A stretch of DNA of 64,000 bases. Origin: Engraulis encrasicolus (Eukaryota > Chordata > Actinopteri > Clupeiformes > Engraulidae). Both the position numbers and the translations under genes were made by a program. Within the stretch, counting starts at the first letter, position 1. Every line of letters begins with the position of its first letter. Below, one piece after another: positions 1 through 10,346 of the stretch. The notes beneath the pieces were generated by a model that ran no database searches, was not told the DNA's origin, and worked only from the letters and a program-made list of their open reading frames with translations. Location: assembly GCF_034702125.1 (NCBI RefSeq), contig NC_085874.1, forward strand, positions 1,133,501 through 1,197,500, in the 5' to 3' direction.

Positions 1-285
1 GCATCCCAATATGTGACCTTGCCTCCTCCACTTGCCTCCTCCACTTGCTTCTCGTCATGATGACATCACTGACAACAGCATTATATTTCAATATCTTGCA
101 AAAGCTCAATTGTAAAGTCTTTTTCTCATTTGCAATTGGGATGGTGAATGAAAAACAGTCCCTCAAAAGTTGTTGTGGCGAGGCTGACAGCTGGGAAACT
201 TTATCGTTTTCTCCACGGAGGAGGGGCCAGGAGGCGGAACGAGGAGACAAGCACAAGTGGAGGAGGCAAGGACACATATTGGGAT
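1..285. mobile_element. MITE-like element, TIR GCATCCCAATATG
   Basis: The first bases (GCATCCCAATATG...) and 273-285 (CATATTGGGATGC) are inverted copies of each other, with about 30 bp of imperfect terminal inverted repeat. A related copy in the opposite orientation is at 1159-1455. The left flank is outside the window, so the target duplication cannot be read. Confidence 0.7.
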
Positions 286-1150
286 GCACTCACAGCGTCA
301 CAGGCCATTAGGAAGACCTCTCCAGTGATGGGTTGGACCCCCTTTTGCCTTCAGAACTGCCTGAACTGCCTGCATCAACACTCGAGTAGGCTGTGGCATT
401 CCAACTAAAATAAATTGGTTCTAATTGGCCCAAATTATGCCATATATCCCCAGTCTGAAACGTTGATGTAGGCCACAGACTTCTATTATAATTCTATTCT
501 ATTATAATTATAATTCTATTATTATATATATGTTATACTATAGAAGTCAGTGATGTAGGCTAAGGCAGGGTTGACCCATGTTTTCATGTTGTTGATCATG
601 CCAAATGCTGACCATTCCACCTGAGTGTTGCAGTAGTAGATATCAAGACTCATCAAACCTGGCAATATTTTCCCTATATTCTATGTCGTTTTTGGCGAGT
701 CTGTTCAAATTGTTGCCTAATTTTCCTGTTATTAGCTGACAGGAGTGGCACCAAATGTGGATTTCTGCTGCTGTAGCCCATTTGCCTCAAGATTTGATGT
801 GCTGTGTAATCAGGGATTCTCTTATGCATACCTCGGTTGTAATGAGTGGTTATTTGACTTAATGTTGCCTTTGTATAAGCTCAAACCAGTCTGGCCATTC
901 TCCTCTGACCTCTGCCATCAACAAGCCATCTTTGACCACAGAATTGCTGCTCACTGCATTTCCCTCCTCTTTTTCGTACCATTCTTTGTAAATCCTAGAG
1001 ATGGTTGTGTGTGAATATCACAATAGAACAGTCTTTTCTGAAATACTCAAATCAAGCCCTTCGGCACCAACAACCATGCCATGTTCAAATGAATTTAAAT
1101 AACCTCTCTTCCCATTATGATGCTCGGTTTGAATTGCATCAGATCATCTC
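286..1150. other. intergenic, nothing recognised
   Basis: AT-rich sequence; short open frames here have no recognisable domain and no splice support. Confidence 0.5.
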
Positions 1151-1158
1151 GACCATGG

Positions 1159-1455
1159 GTGTGTTCCAATATGCACACTTGCATCCTCCACTTGTGCTTG
1201 TGGCCTCACCCCGCCTCCTGGCCCCTCCCTCGTGGAGAAAACAATAGTTTCCCAGCTGTCAGCCTAGCCACAACAACTTTTGGGGGACTGTATTTCATTC
1301 GCCATCCAGTTTGAAAATGAGAAAATGACTACAATTGAGCTTTTGCAAGATATTGAAATATAATGCTGTTGTCAGTGATGTCATCACAACGTATTACTTC
1401 CTGGTACAAGGCCACCAGCAGAAGTGGAGGACGCAAGGTCGCATATTGGAACGCA
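1159..1455. mobile_element. second copy of the CAATATG-TIR MITE
   Basis: Terminal inverted repeats start near TTCCAATATGC and end near GCATATTGGAA. The flanks GACCATGG (1151-1158) and GACCATAT (1456-1463) look like an 8-bp target duplication with two changes, suggesting a hAT-type MITE. The interior is an inverted, diverged copy of 1-285. A further fragment lies around 42,690-42,760. Confidence 0.65.
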
Positions 1456-1846
1456 GACCATATCTACATGCACAAATGCCTTGAGTTGCCACCATGTGAT
1501 TGGCTGATCAGAAATTGGCCTCAATGAACAGTTGTAACAGGTGTTCCTAATATAGTGGCCGGTGAGTGTATTTATAAATGCAAATTGTTTCTCCCAACTG
1601 CTGTGTTGTGATTCACAGTGTTTATTATTGGCGTGAAAGCCATGAACACAGTGTTGTCGCGGCTACTCACAGCAGCTCTGCTCATACCTATATCTATGTT
1701 GTATGGGAATGCGTTCCAGACAGCCCCATTCTATTAGGTCTACTCTATTTCTAATGTCATTTAAAAATTAATCAATAGGCTTAAGATTTTTCATCACATC
1801 ACTCATCACTGGGGTGGCCAACTGTCCTGCATATCACATGTATGTA

Positions 1847-3200
1847 CAGCCGCGGCAAAAATTGAGAGACCTCTTCGAAATGTTCAGTTTTTCTGATTTT
1901 GCAATGGATAAGTATGTGTTTGAGTAAATCAAACATTCTCATTTCATTCTATAAACTACCGACAACATTTCCTCCAATTTCGAAAGAAAATATGGTCATT
2001 TAGATTTATTTGCAGAAAATCTCAAAATGGTCAAAATAACTCATAAGATGCAATGTTTCCAAATCTCAAAAAAGGCAAAGAAAACCAGATGATATTAACA
2101 ACATAATAGTAATGTATTAACTTAAGAAGAATTCAGAAATCAATATTGGTGAAATAAGCCTGATTTGTAGTCACAGTTTTCATGTGTTTTGGTATGCGTT
2201 CCATTACTCCTTCACATTGTTCTTGGATGACTTTATTCCAGGCCTGTTGCAAGAATTCAAGTTGCTGAGCTTGGGTTGATGGCTTGTGCTTTAAATACCT
2301 TAGTGTTCACATCACAAATGACTTAACATGGACAAACAACACACACAACATCATTAAGAAATCCAGGCAGAGACTGTACTTTCTGCGCCTGTTGAAAAAG
2401 TTCAAAGTTTCCACACCCATCCTAAAAGCCTTTTACTCCTCAGCAGTGGAGAGCATCTTAACAGGGTCCATCATCACCTGGTACGGAAACGCCACAGTGC
2501 GTGAACAGAAAGAACTACAAAGGATAGTGCACTCTGCTGAGCGCTGTATTCGTCAACCTCTGCCTGCCGTGAAAGACATATACACAAAGAGAGTGCTATC
2601 TAGGGCCCATAACATTCTCAAAGACCAGTCACACCCAGGATATGGACTATTTAAAAAAACGAGATCTGGAAGGCGACTGTGCTGTCACAGAGCTAGAACT
2701 GAAAGTCTGAGAAAGAGCTTTTTTCCTCATGCCATTTGCTTACTGAATTCCTCCTAATTACTTTGATTGAACACACACACACACACACCTTTTATTTTTA
2801 TTTTATTTCTTCTTCACCCTTCTTCTGCACACTTGTTTTGCAACGGCCATGCATTTCATTACAAGTGACACGAAAGTGTCTCTATGTACATGACAAATAA
2901 ATATCCTTGAATCCTTGGTGACCATCCAGCTTCCTCTTTATCACATTCCAGAGGTTTTCAAGGGGGTTTGGTTCTGGAGTTTGGGGGGAATTTCTCTTAT
3001 TCTGTCCACTAGTAAGCACATCACAAGCACCTCAGCACCTGAAGTTCAGTGTCCAGTGGCCTGGGGGGCACATTGCGCACCAGGTATCCCACATTGTCCC
3101 TCAGAAACATACACCTTGGACCTCTTCACAGGTGTCTGGTCACCCTAAGGATGATTAAAAGGGCTCAATGTTTTTCAGCCGCATAGGCCTACTAGGTAGA
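1847..3200 (-). mobile_element. Tc1/mariner remnant, split by an L2 insertion
   Basis: The left end reads TA-CAGCCGCGGCAAAAATT. On the minus strand around 2930-2995, PEPNPLENLWNVIKRKLDGH is the conserved segment next to the last catalytic Asp/Glu of Tc1 transposases. The element is interrupted at about 2285-2914 by the LINE below. The right end is decayed and approximate. It is a dead copy. Confidence 0.7.
2284..2914 (+). mobile_element. L2-type LINE, 3' end of reverse transcriptase ORF plus tail
   Basis: An open frame of about 157 codons (2284-2757) carries the C-terminal part of a fish L2/CR1-like reverse transcriptase: QRLYFLRLLKKF, ESILTGSIITWYGN, LPAVKDIYTKR, FFPHAICLLNS. It is followed by a CA tract, a 3' UTR and a TGAATCCTTG-type tail. 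It is 5' truncated, as is usual for LINE copies. The frame is intact but lacks the catalytic domain. Confidence 0.85.
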
Positions 3201-3889
3201 AATATCACAATATGTCTGTTTAATGTAGGCTTAACAAAACATTGAAGGCTAGGCCTAATTCGGGGCAACCCAACATTTTAAAGCCGTTCAATTTTATTTC
3301 TCCAAAAAATAAATAAATACTGTTTTATTTTTTTTTGCCATGGCCTCTACTCAAACTGAAGACTAATAATTATGTCGGCAAGACCAACAACAGGTGGTGA
3401 CAAAACAACAAAAGTAATGTCTGTAGTTCACCTGCAACTCAGTTAACTTTTCATGACCATAAAACTTTTATGACATTGTTTTGGCACTATTATGTCACAC
3501 GTAGGCTATGACACCGGCGTCCGGCAAAGTGTTGACCCAGTCTCTAAGAGACAAAAATGTGCAATACACCCTCTATGGGTGAATTTTAGGGGACTGCTGG
3601 AGGAGGTTGTTGATGAAAATGTAAGCTGTAAAGAAAAATTCTCTCTATCCCCCAAACAAATCAATACAAGACAGCTGATGTAAAATCGGTGAGTGCGGTT
3701 CTTAAAGGGGCATTCCACCGATGGAGACATGAATAGGTATTGAAAGTGGGTCATATATGTAGTAGAATAGTTGCATACATTTCTAATTTGGTGCCTTCTT
3801 GGTCGAGAAAAGGCAGACAAATGTGACAACAATCCCCATGATGCATTGCAATGCTCAAGTTCCACAGGCCACACCCAGGCAGCTATGCC

Positions 3890-4378
3890 AGTAAGTACAT
3901 TCGACATGACATCAACGCAGACATGCGCATGAAGACAGCAATGCAACCTGGATCAAAATGTGGCATGACGGTTAGATTTCCTGTCAAACTTCGAAATTTC
4001 GCCGACGTTGCGTTGACGAGGTGACATGTCACATGGTGTCAAATTATCGCGGGATGAATGCGGCTGCAGTCAGATCTTGCAACCTCTGCAGTTGCTTATC
4101 CCCTTCAACGCTTGTCGGCGGACTGCCTCCGAGGTCACGCGCCCATGAACTGGTTGGTCAACAATTCACTCACGTGTGTATATGGGTCTTGTCTCACACC
4201 TCTACACAAGTTTGCGCAGGTCCCCACTTCAGCTCCTCCTCACTGCCTGTCCCCCACTCCTCACACGTGGTGTGTTAGTAGAGCAAACCGGTGCGAGCTC
4301 ATCGTCTCGTTCATATTTGTGGCCGACTTTAAATGCGCTGTATTTAATAAAACCCACATCGTGACAACAAGTTCTCGC
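3890..4378. repeat. copy 1 of a ~480-bp dispersed repeat
   Basis: Runs nearly collinear with 6242-6715 (both include the block from TCGCGGGATGAATGCGGCTG to GGTGCGAGCTCATCGTCTCG), with few substitutions. Overlapping open frames in it are by-products of the repeat. This copy lacks the right inverted end present in copy 2. Confidence 0.75.
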
Positions 4379-4558
4379 TCACGTGCTTCCTCAATGTTGA
4401 TCAACAGCAACACAAGTCGTATGGGGCTAGTGACTTACTGGAGCCTCAATGCCAGTGATTTCAAAAGCACTGGCACACTGATCTGTGATAGGTCTGTTAG
4501 TGCATTAGGTCCAACCCCCTATGGGTGGGTAAAAGGCTTGTAGTCTCAGCAGAAATCC

Positions 4559-4617
4559 ACACTTCCTCCTACAATGATGCAAAATGACGATTTTTACATC
4601 ATTGTAGGAGGAAGTGT
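4559..4617. repeat. short perfect hairpin
   Basis: A 21-22 nt arm ACACTTCCTCCTACAATGATG is repeated exactly in inverted orientation at 4596-4617 around a loop of about 16 nt. It could be a residual MITE tip or a foldback; no evidence of expression. Confidence 0.7.
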
Positions 4618-5209
4618 TAAGAGGTGAATACAGATTTCTACTGTCTCAGGGGGAACGGAGAGTGTTGCACGACCATTCAAAAGTATGACTGGGTGTCTAG
4701 CAATAAGGGCGTTCATGACAGCGTCTGTCCTGTGAGGTTGAAAATTTGCTAGGCAGCGAGCATGCTCAGTGTGTCCGCGTGAAGCATCCTGGTTAGAATT
4801 TGCCGTTCACGATGCAGTTGAAGGGAGTGACCTCTGCGCGGCAGTCGTGTCACATGGCGTTGAACCATCGCGGGAACAAAAGTTTTGTCAAGCAGCTACG
4901 CAGTAGCAGAAACCAACTGCCGGGCAAGAAGACCTCCTCCATGATGTGAGGAATCTGCCGTGATTGGTGTTCATAGCTCATGTGATTCATGTGTGTGTAG
5001 TTGAACGTGCTTCATTTTCTACATGCTCAAATGCATTTCATGCTCAAATGCAGCATACTCAGAGTGGTATCATCCATATGTATGGTCGCACAACCCACTT
5101 ACAACAGTAAAAAAGAGAAACAAACCACCCTGTCGTCAGATGCTCCATCTTCGCCACGTTAGGTGTGTATGCCCTTGGTTACAAATTCAGTACTATTCCG
5201 CGGGCCGCC

Positions 5210-5480
5210 TGCCCGACGGTTAGAGTAGTGGTTGCGCGCCTGACTTCCAATCGTGAGGTCCCCGGTTCGAAACTGCATCGAAACACAGGAAGTCTTTACT
5301 TGCTGATGGTTAATGTGGAAACAGACCCGTTGCGAGAGACTTATCTTGTCTTTGATGTATGAAAGTGCACGAAACAGAGTGGCCTTTGTGGTTGGCGCGC
5401 CATGGTAAAGCTACATATTGAACACCTGGGTTCATTCCTCGCAGGATGGGTTGGCGCTGTTAAGTAATTTTAAAACGGTC
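5210..5480 (+). mobile_element. tRNA-derived SINE
   Basis: A tRNA-like head contains an A-box-like TTAGAGTAGTGG and a B-box-like GGTCCCCGGTTCGAAACT (5216-5275). The body that follows shows no tRNA cloverleaf end, so this is a SINE rather than a tRNA gene. Confidence 0.7.
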
Positions 5481-6241
5481 CTATCCTATCTGAATGACGA
5501 CTTTGGTCCCAAAACACAAAATGAATAGCCTAAAGTGAGTACTAATTAACTGAATTATTACATGGAAGTGAAGCCAAATCATCACAAATTTAACTAAGAC
5601 TTGTAATATGATTCACTGAGTGGTAACCTGTATCTCTACCACAAGACCACCCGATTTCTCTCTGATACGCAGCGAGAGTCTCGCATTTCACAAGCATGTG
5701 CCGACGATGGTATGCGAGTCATGGAATTAGCGCCATGATTATTTAATTCCACGAGAGGGCGCCCTGGTACACCCGCTGTCAAAATAGGTAGATCCACCCA
5801 CAGACCTATAGATCCACCTTCTTTGCCGCTGTTGAAATCTCGTCGTCCTGATGTGTCCAGCTTGGTTGCGACGCAGTTATCCCCTCCTTTTTATGACCAA
5901 GCAAATCACGTTTTGATCAAATCTTTTGCTGCGTGATTGCAAACGAGCCTAGTGGAAAGCCTAATGCAAAATGGGTGGAGTGTCCCTTTAAGAGTAGACA
6001 CACCTCCATAGAAGGGGCAAAAACTCTTCATACTTTGTTAGGCTAATTAACTAGCCTGATAAACCATAGTAAATGAGAGATTGGATGTTTAATTTAGTCT
6101 GGCCCAGATGAACGACACATCCGAAGATGAGAACAACCTGTTGTCTTTCAAACCGTACAGTGCCTATAGGCCAACGCTCTGACCAATCAGCGCCATTGCT
6201 TGTTGTGCTTTCCCAGCGTCGTGGGCTTCGTCCATGGAGTT

Positions 6242-6812
6242 AGTAAGTACATTCGACATGACATCAACGCAGACATGCACATGCAGACAGCAATGCATCC
6301 TGGATGAAAATGCTGCATGATGGTTAGATTTCCTGTCACACTTCGAAATTTCGGCGACGTTATGTCACATGGTGTAAAACTATCGCGGGATGAATGCGGC
6401 TGCAGTCAGATCTTGCAACCTCTGCAGTTGCTTATCCCCTTCAACGCTCGTCGGCGGACTGCCTCCGAGGTCACGCGCCCATGAACTGGTTGGTCAACAA
6501 CTCACTCATGTGTGTATATGGGTCTTGTCTCACACCTCTACACAAGTTTGCGCAGGTCCCCACTTCAGCTCCTCCTCACTGTCTGTCCCCCCACTCCTCA
6601 CACGTGGTGTGTTAGTAGAGCAAACCGGTGCGAGCTCATCGTCTCGTTCATATTTGTGGCCGACTGCAAATGCGCTGTATTTAATAACACCCACATCGTG
6701 ACAATAAGTTCTCGCGTTGATGTCAAGTTTGACAGGAAATCTAACCGTCATGCAGCATTTTCATCCAGGGTGCATTGCTGTCTAAATGCGCATGCATGCG
6801 TTGACAACATCT
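6242..6812. mobile_element. foldback/MITE copy 2 with ~90-bp inverted ends
   Basis: The left end (GACATGACATCAACGCAGAC...) and right end (about 6725-6812, ending TGCGTTGAC) are inverted copies that share TTAGATTTCCTGTCA. The body matches 3890-4378. The superfamily was not identified. Confidence 0.7.
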
Positions 6813-6882
6813 CGATCGCACCTAGTATAAGAACTGGAGAGAGTGAATAAGTCCCGCCTCCAGTCATTTCAATGGGAAATGC

Positions 6883-8961
6883 CAGGGGCTGTTCACTCAC
6901 GGAACTTCCTGTTAGCCACAATTGGCTAACCCTAACCACGGGACAGTGCAAAATGAATGGGTGTCAATGGAGTTTTTTACCATTATAATTTTTGTGAATT
7001 TTTATAATTTTTTGTCCTGAAATATGAATATTAAGTTCGAAGCTAGAAATAATAAGACCCCATTTGAGTAGCGTTTCGATTATTTTGCGCCACTAGATTA
7101 TTATATACTGGGTCACAAAGCTCAATTTTTATGGGGCCAAACCCATAAACATTAGCACGATGCTAGCGAGTACAGGTTGAAATCTTCTAACCAGCTGTAA
7201 AACTACACACCTGAACGATTTGTCAATACAGCCTATTGTTAAACAATAGTCATAGTGCTTACCAGGAATGTTTTGTTGATAATATTTGTGACTGGAAATG
7301 GCAGTAGCAATGTATTTAGCATGGGTTCCCCTTTCCATTCCATACATTTTCCCACATGAAAGACTGGCCTACGCTCGTTACTGCAGAATGCATGCAAAGC
7401 TAACTGGCTACAATGGGAACCAATGAGACTGAGCCTTCTCCCCTGTGTTCTAATTTCTCTGATTCAGCCAAAATTGAACCTTTTTTCAGCTTCCAAAATG
7501 GAGTCGTTTCCACCACCAGTTTATTCAGCCAATTATGTGCCACATTAATGACTGACTTACGATTGACCAGAAAGATATATGGAAGACGGGCATTGGATGC
7601 ATGGAGGTGCCCAACCACACACCTGTATAGGTATGTGTGCCCAACACTAAACTCGCGCACCCACCAATCGCGTCCACCCTCTTTGAACGAAGTGGTGGCA
7701 GATTGCTGACGAGGAAGTGCCTTGCTAATCAGCGAAGCTAATCAGCCAAATCCTGACCCCTGGCTTCGTCGCCACTCCCTCAAAACCCTGCCCGCTTTCA
7801 TTCAAAACACATCTCTACGTTGTGATTGGTTTGCCAGATTTAGAGCATTTAGGCAATACACGGCTATGGACAGAGAAATTAGAACACAGGGGAGAAGACT
7901 GTTGCTGTGTTCCATTACCCGTACTTACCGCCCTTTCCGCACTGTGTTTGGGTACGCAGGGTGTTCCATTTCTAATCGCGACGGTAAAGTGTACTGTAAA
8001 TTACCCGGATAACGCCCCCAAAACGGCCATTTTTCGAAGTGTGGTGTTACTGTACACTTTTCGCACTCAACGGCCGCCATGTTTGTGACGTAGTTGAGTG
8101 CCAGATCTGTCAAACGGTTGAATCTCTGTGATAACAGCATAGTTTTGATTCCAAAGACAATCGCCATGTGTATTAGAGGCAGGGGTAACTTTAAAAAGTG
8201 TTAGCATAAGGAACAGTGCCTTCCGTGTTGAATTGCATATTGGCGGTTGGTAAACTCGGATGTCACGCGACCAACCGTCATTTCCGTTAAGTGTATCAGA
8301 CAGAACGGGAATCGGAATGTACTCGCCTCGTGAATTGCGGAGGGTGGAAAGGGTACTTCACTGCACTCAAACAAGGTACACAGTACAGAGGGTGAATAAT
8401 GGAACACAGCATCAGTCTCATTGGTTCCCATTGTAACCAGTTAGCTTTGCATGCATTCTGCAGTAACGAGCGTAGGCCAGTCCTTCATGTGGGAAAATGT
8501 ATGGAATGGAAAGGGGAACCCATGCTAAATACATTGCTACTGCCATTTCCAGTCACAAATATTATCAACAAAACATTCCTGGTAAGCACTATGACTGTTG
8601 TTTAACAATAGGCTGTATTGACAAATCGTTCAGGTGTGTAGTTTTACAGCTGGTTAGAAGATTTCAACCTGTACTCGCTAGCATCGTGCTAATGTTTATG
8701 GGTTTGGCCCCATAAAAATTGAGCTTTGTGACCCAGTATATAATAATCTAGTGGCGCAAAATAATCGAAACGCTACTCAAATGGGGTCTTATTATTTCTA
8801 GCTTCGAACTTAATATTAATATTTCAGGACAAAAAATTATAAAAAATCAAAAAAATTATAATGGTAAAAAACTCCATTGACACCCATTCATTTTGCACTG
8901 TCCCGTGGTTAGGGTTAGCCAATTGTGGCTAACAGGAAGTTCCGTGAGTGAACAGCCCCTG
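6883..8961. mobile_element. 2.08-kb element with 550-bp terminal inverted repeats
   Basis: 6883-7432 and 8412-8961 are near-identical inverted copies, starting CAGGGGCTGTTCACTCAC and ending GTGAGTGAACAGCCCCTG. The interior has two more inverted pairs: 7435-7461 with 7871-7897 (27 bp exact) and 7904-7917 with 8397-8410. I saw no clear target duplication and no transposase. It is non-autonomous; CAGGGG termini resemble hAT/P-type elements but the class is open. Confidence 0.85.
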
Positions 8962-9679
8962 GCTATGGATCAAGGCTAGACCAGTCGCAGGTTAAAAAAA
9001 AAAAAAAGACTCCCCGCAGGTGGTGCTAGTTTACTACTAATTAACTTCATCAAATACAGCTGATGTCAAAATTATTAAACCTTCCCCCTCCTGATATTAG
9101 ACACCTTTCTTTTCTCAGTGAGAATGACCTAACAATTTACTATTATTTTGTAAACAAATACACTATGGAGACCATGTCCAATAAGTTTAATTTGGATATT
9201 TTATTGTTACACAGAGTTTAAACAAAAGAAGAGCAAAAATGGCATGGACAGAATTATTAGCCCCCTCCTAGTCAGTAATAGTCAACAATTTACCCTATCT
9301 GCTGGTAGTGTACCCTATTTGAACTCTGTGATTAGTTCATAACTAATTAGTTCATAATTCAAGGTTCCTTGAGAGATTTTGGTACATATATTTCAACTTG
9401 TTCTAGCTGGTCCAAATGTATGAATACTCAACATTGACATTAATTAGGGGACCACAATGGAAATAAGTCTTGGGACTATTTTGTGTTTTCCCCTGTCTAT
9501 TGTATTCCTTTTAATGTATGGGTACTGTTACTATACAATGTTTTTACATCTAATAGACTAAATAAATTCACTCATAAATCCATTCAATTTTTAGCACTCA
9601 TCACAGATTCTCTACACGTCTGAGGTCCAGACTAATTTGGATGTGTATTTGGGGTAATGTTATTTGGCGACCCACTGAA

Positions 9680-9795
9680 GAGCTCGTGTAACTGAGGTGA
9701 TCTGCGCTAGTTGGCCACTCTGGGCTCGAACCCGCCACCTTTTAGTCAATGCTCTGGTTTGGGCATTGGAAACAGCATGATACCACTGAGCTAAA
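9680..9795 (-). mobile_element. tRNA-derived SINE head
   Basis: The minus strand reads TTAGCTCAGTGGTATCATG (A box) and later GGTGGCGGGTTCGAGCCC (B box). The spacing exceeds a normal tRNA and there is no acceptor pairing, so I call a SINE rather than a tRNA gene. Confidence 0.65.
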
Positions 9796-9993
9796 AGTCC
9801 AGACCGACAGCTCAGCATACCGATACTGTATGAGGCTTCGGGAGGGAGGTTTACTATGTTCTACGTTGGCATCCATCACTCTCAGCTTAATCTAGCTGCA
9901 GATTTCTGCATGTTCTCCAACAAATTTCCATCAGTCTTCATCATCATAGTCATTGTGCTGTGCTGTAGGACCTACACCCAAACAAAGGGTTAA

Positions 9994-10324
9994 AGGTGCA
10001 CTGTGTAGGATGGTAGCCAGAGTAGGTATTGCAACTCTGCTGCTCACTGAAACTGCCTACGCCAAATTTGATCTTTTCATGAATGTTTATTAAACAATAA
10101 ACTAATATTTACAAATATTACTACAATATACTACAATGTCCATTTCTGGGAATTCAAAAAGGACATGGAAGATCCACCTTTTCATGTAGCCTATGAAAAA
10201 GCGCTATTTTCCCGGTCTTAATGAATACTTTGAATTCGATGGTAGTGGTCAGTACAGTATTCATGAAAAAGCAGCCAGCATGAATTTGGGAAAGAAATGA
10301 CTTAAAATATTCCACAGTGCACCT
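9994..10324. mobile_element. TTAA MITE (AGGTGCACTGTGTAGGATGG family), copy 1
   Basis: 331 bp, flanked by TTAA (9990-9993 and 10325-10328). The ends AGGTGCACTGTG / CACAGTGCACCT are inverted repeats. Related copies are at 20606-20911 and 33071-33345. Removing it restores the right end of the host Tc1-like element. Confidence 0.85.
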
Positions 10325-10346
10325 TTAATAATTTTGACCTCAACTG

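Larger units (their letters stand above)
3706..5987. mobile_element. TTAA-flanked DNA transposon with inserts
   Basis: The left end is TTAA (3702-3705) then AGGGGCATTCCACC; the right end is GGTGGAGTGTCCCT then TTAA (5988-5991). Inverted ends and a TTAA duplication are typical of piggyBac/Kolobok-like elements. The interior contains the 3904-4378 repeat, a perfect hairpin at 4559-4617 and a tRNA-derived SINE at about 5210-5480. No transposase was recognised. Confidence 0.6.
9057..10346. mobile_element. Tc1/mariner-like element, TIR CAG(C/T)TGA(T/G)GTCAAAATTATTAA
   Basis: TA-flanked inverted ends: CAGCTGATGTCAAAATTATTAA at left and TTAATAATTTTGACCTCAACTG at right, if the MITE at 9994-10324 is removed. 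It contains a minus-strand tRNA-SINE head near 9680-9790. No intact transposase remains. Confidence 0.7.

Noticed and set aside
745..1247. Overlapping open frames of 80-89 codons
   Set aside because: No domain, no splice signals, no codon bias; repeat-dense intergenic DNA.
4021..4543. Three overlapping plus-strand open frames, repeated at 6390-6850
   Set aside because: All lie in a dispersed repeat with inverted ends; frames differ between copies.
5216..5290. Possible functional tRNA gene
   Set aside because: A and B boxes present but no acceptor-stem pairing or terminator; followed by a SINE body. The same applies to 9680, 28665, 50805, 57826 and 60587.
7129..7347. A 72-codon frame found also at 8497-8715
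   Set aside because: It is the same sequence in the two inverted arms of the 6883-8961 element, not a duplicated gene.
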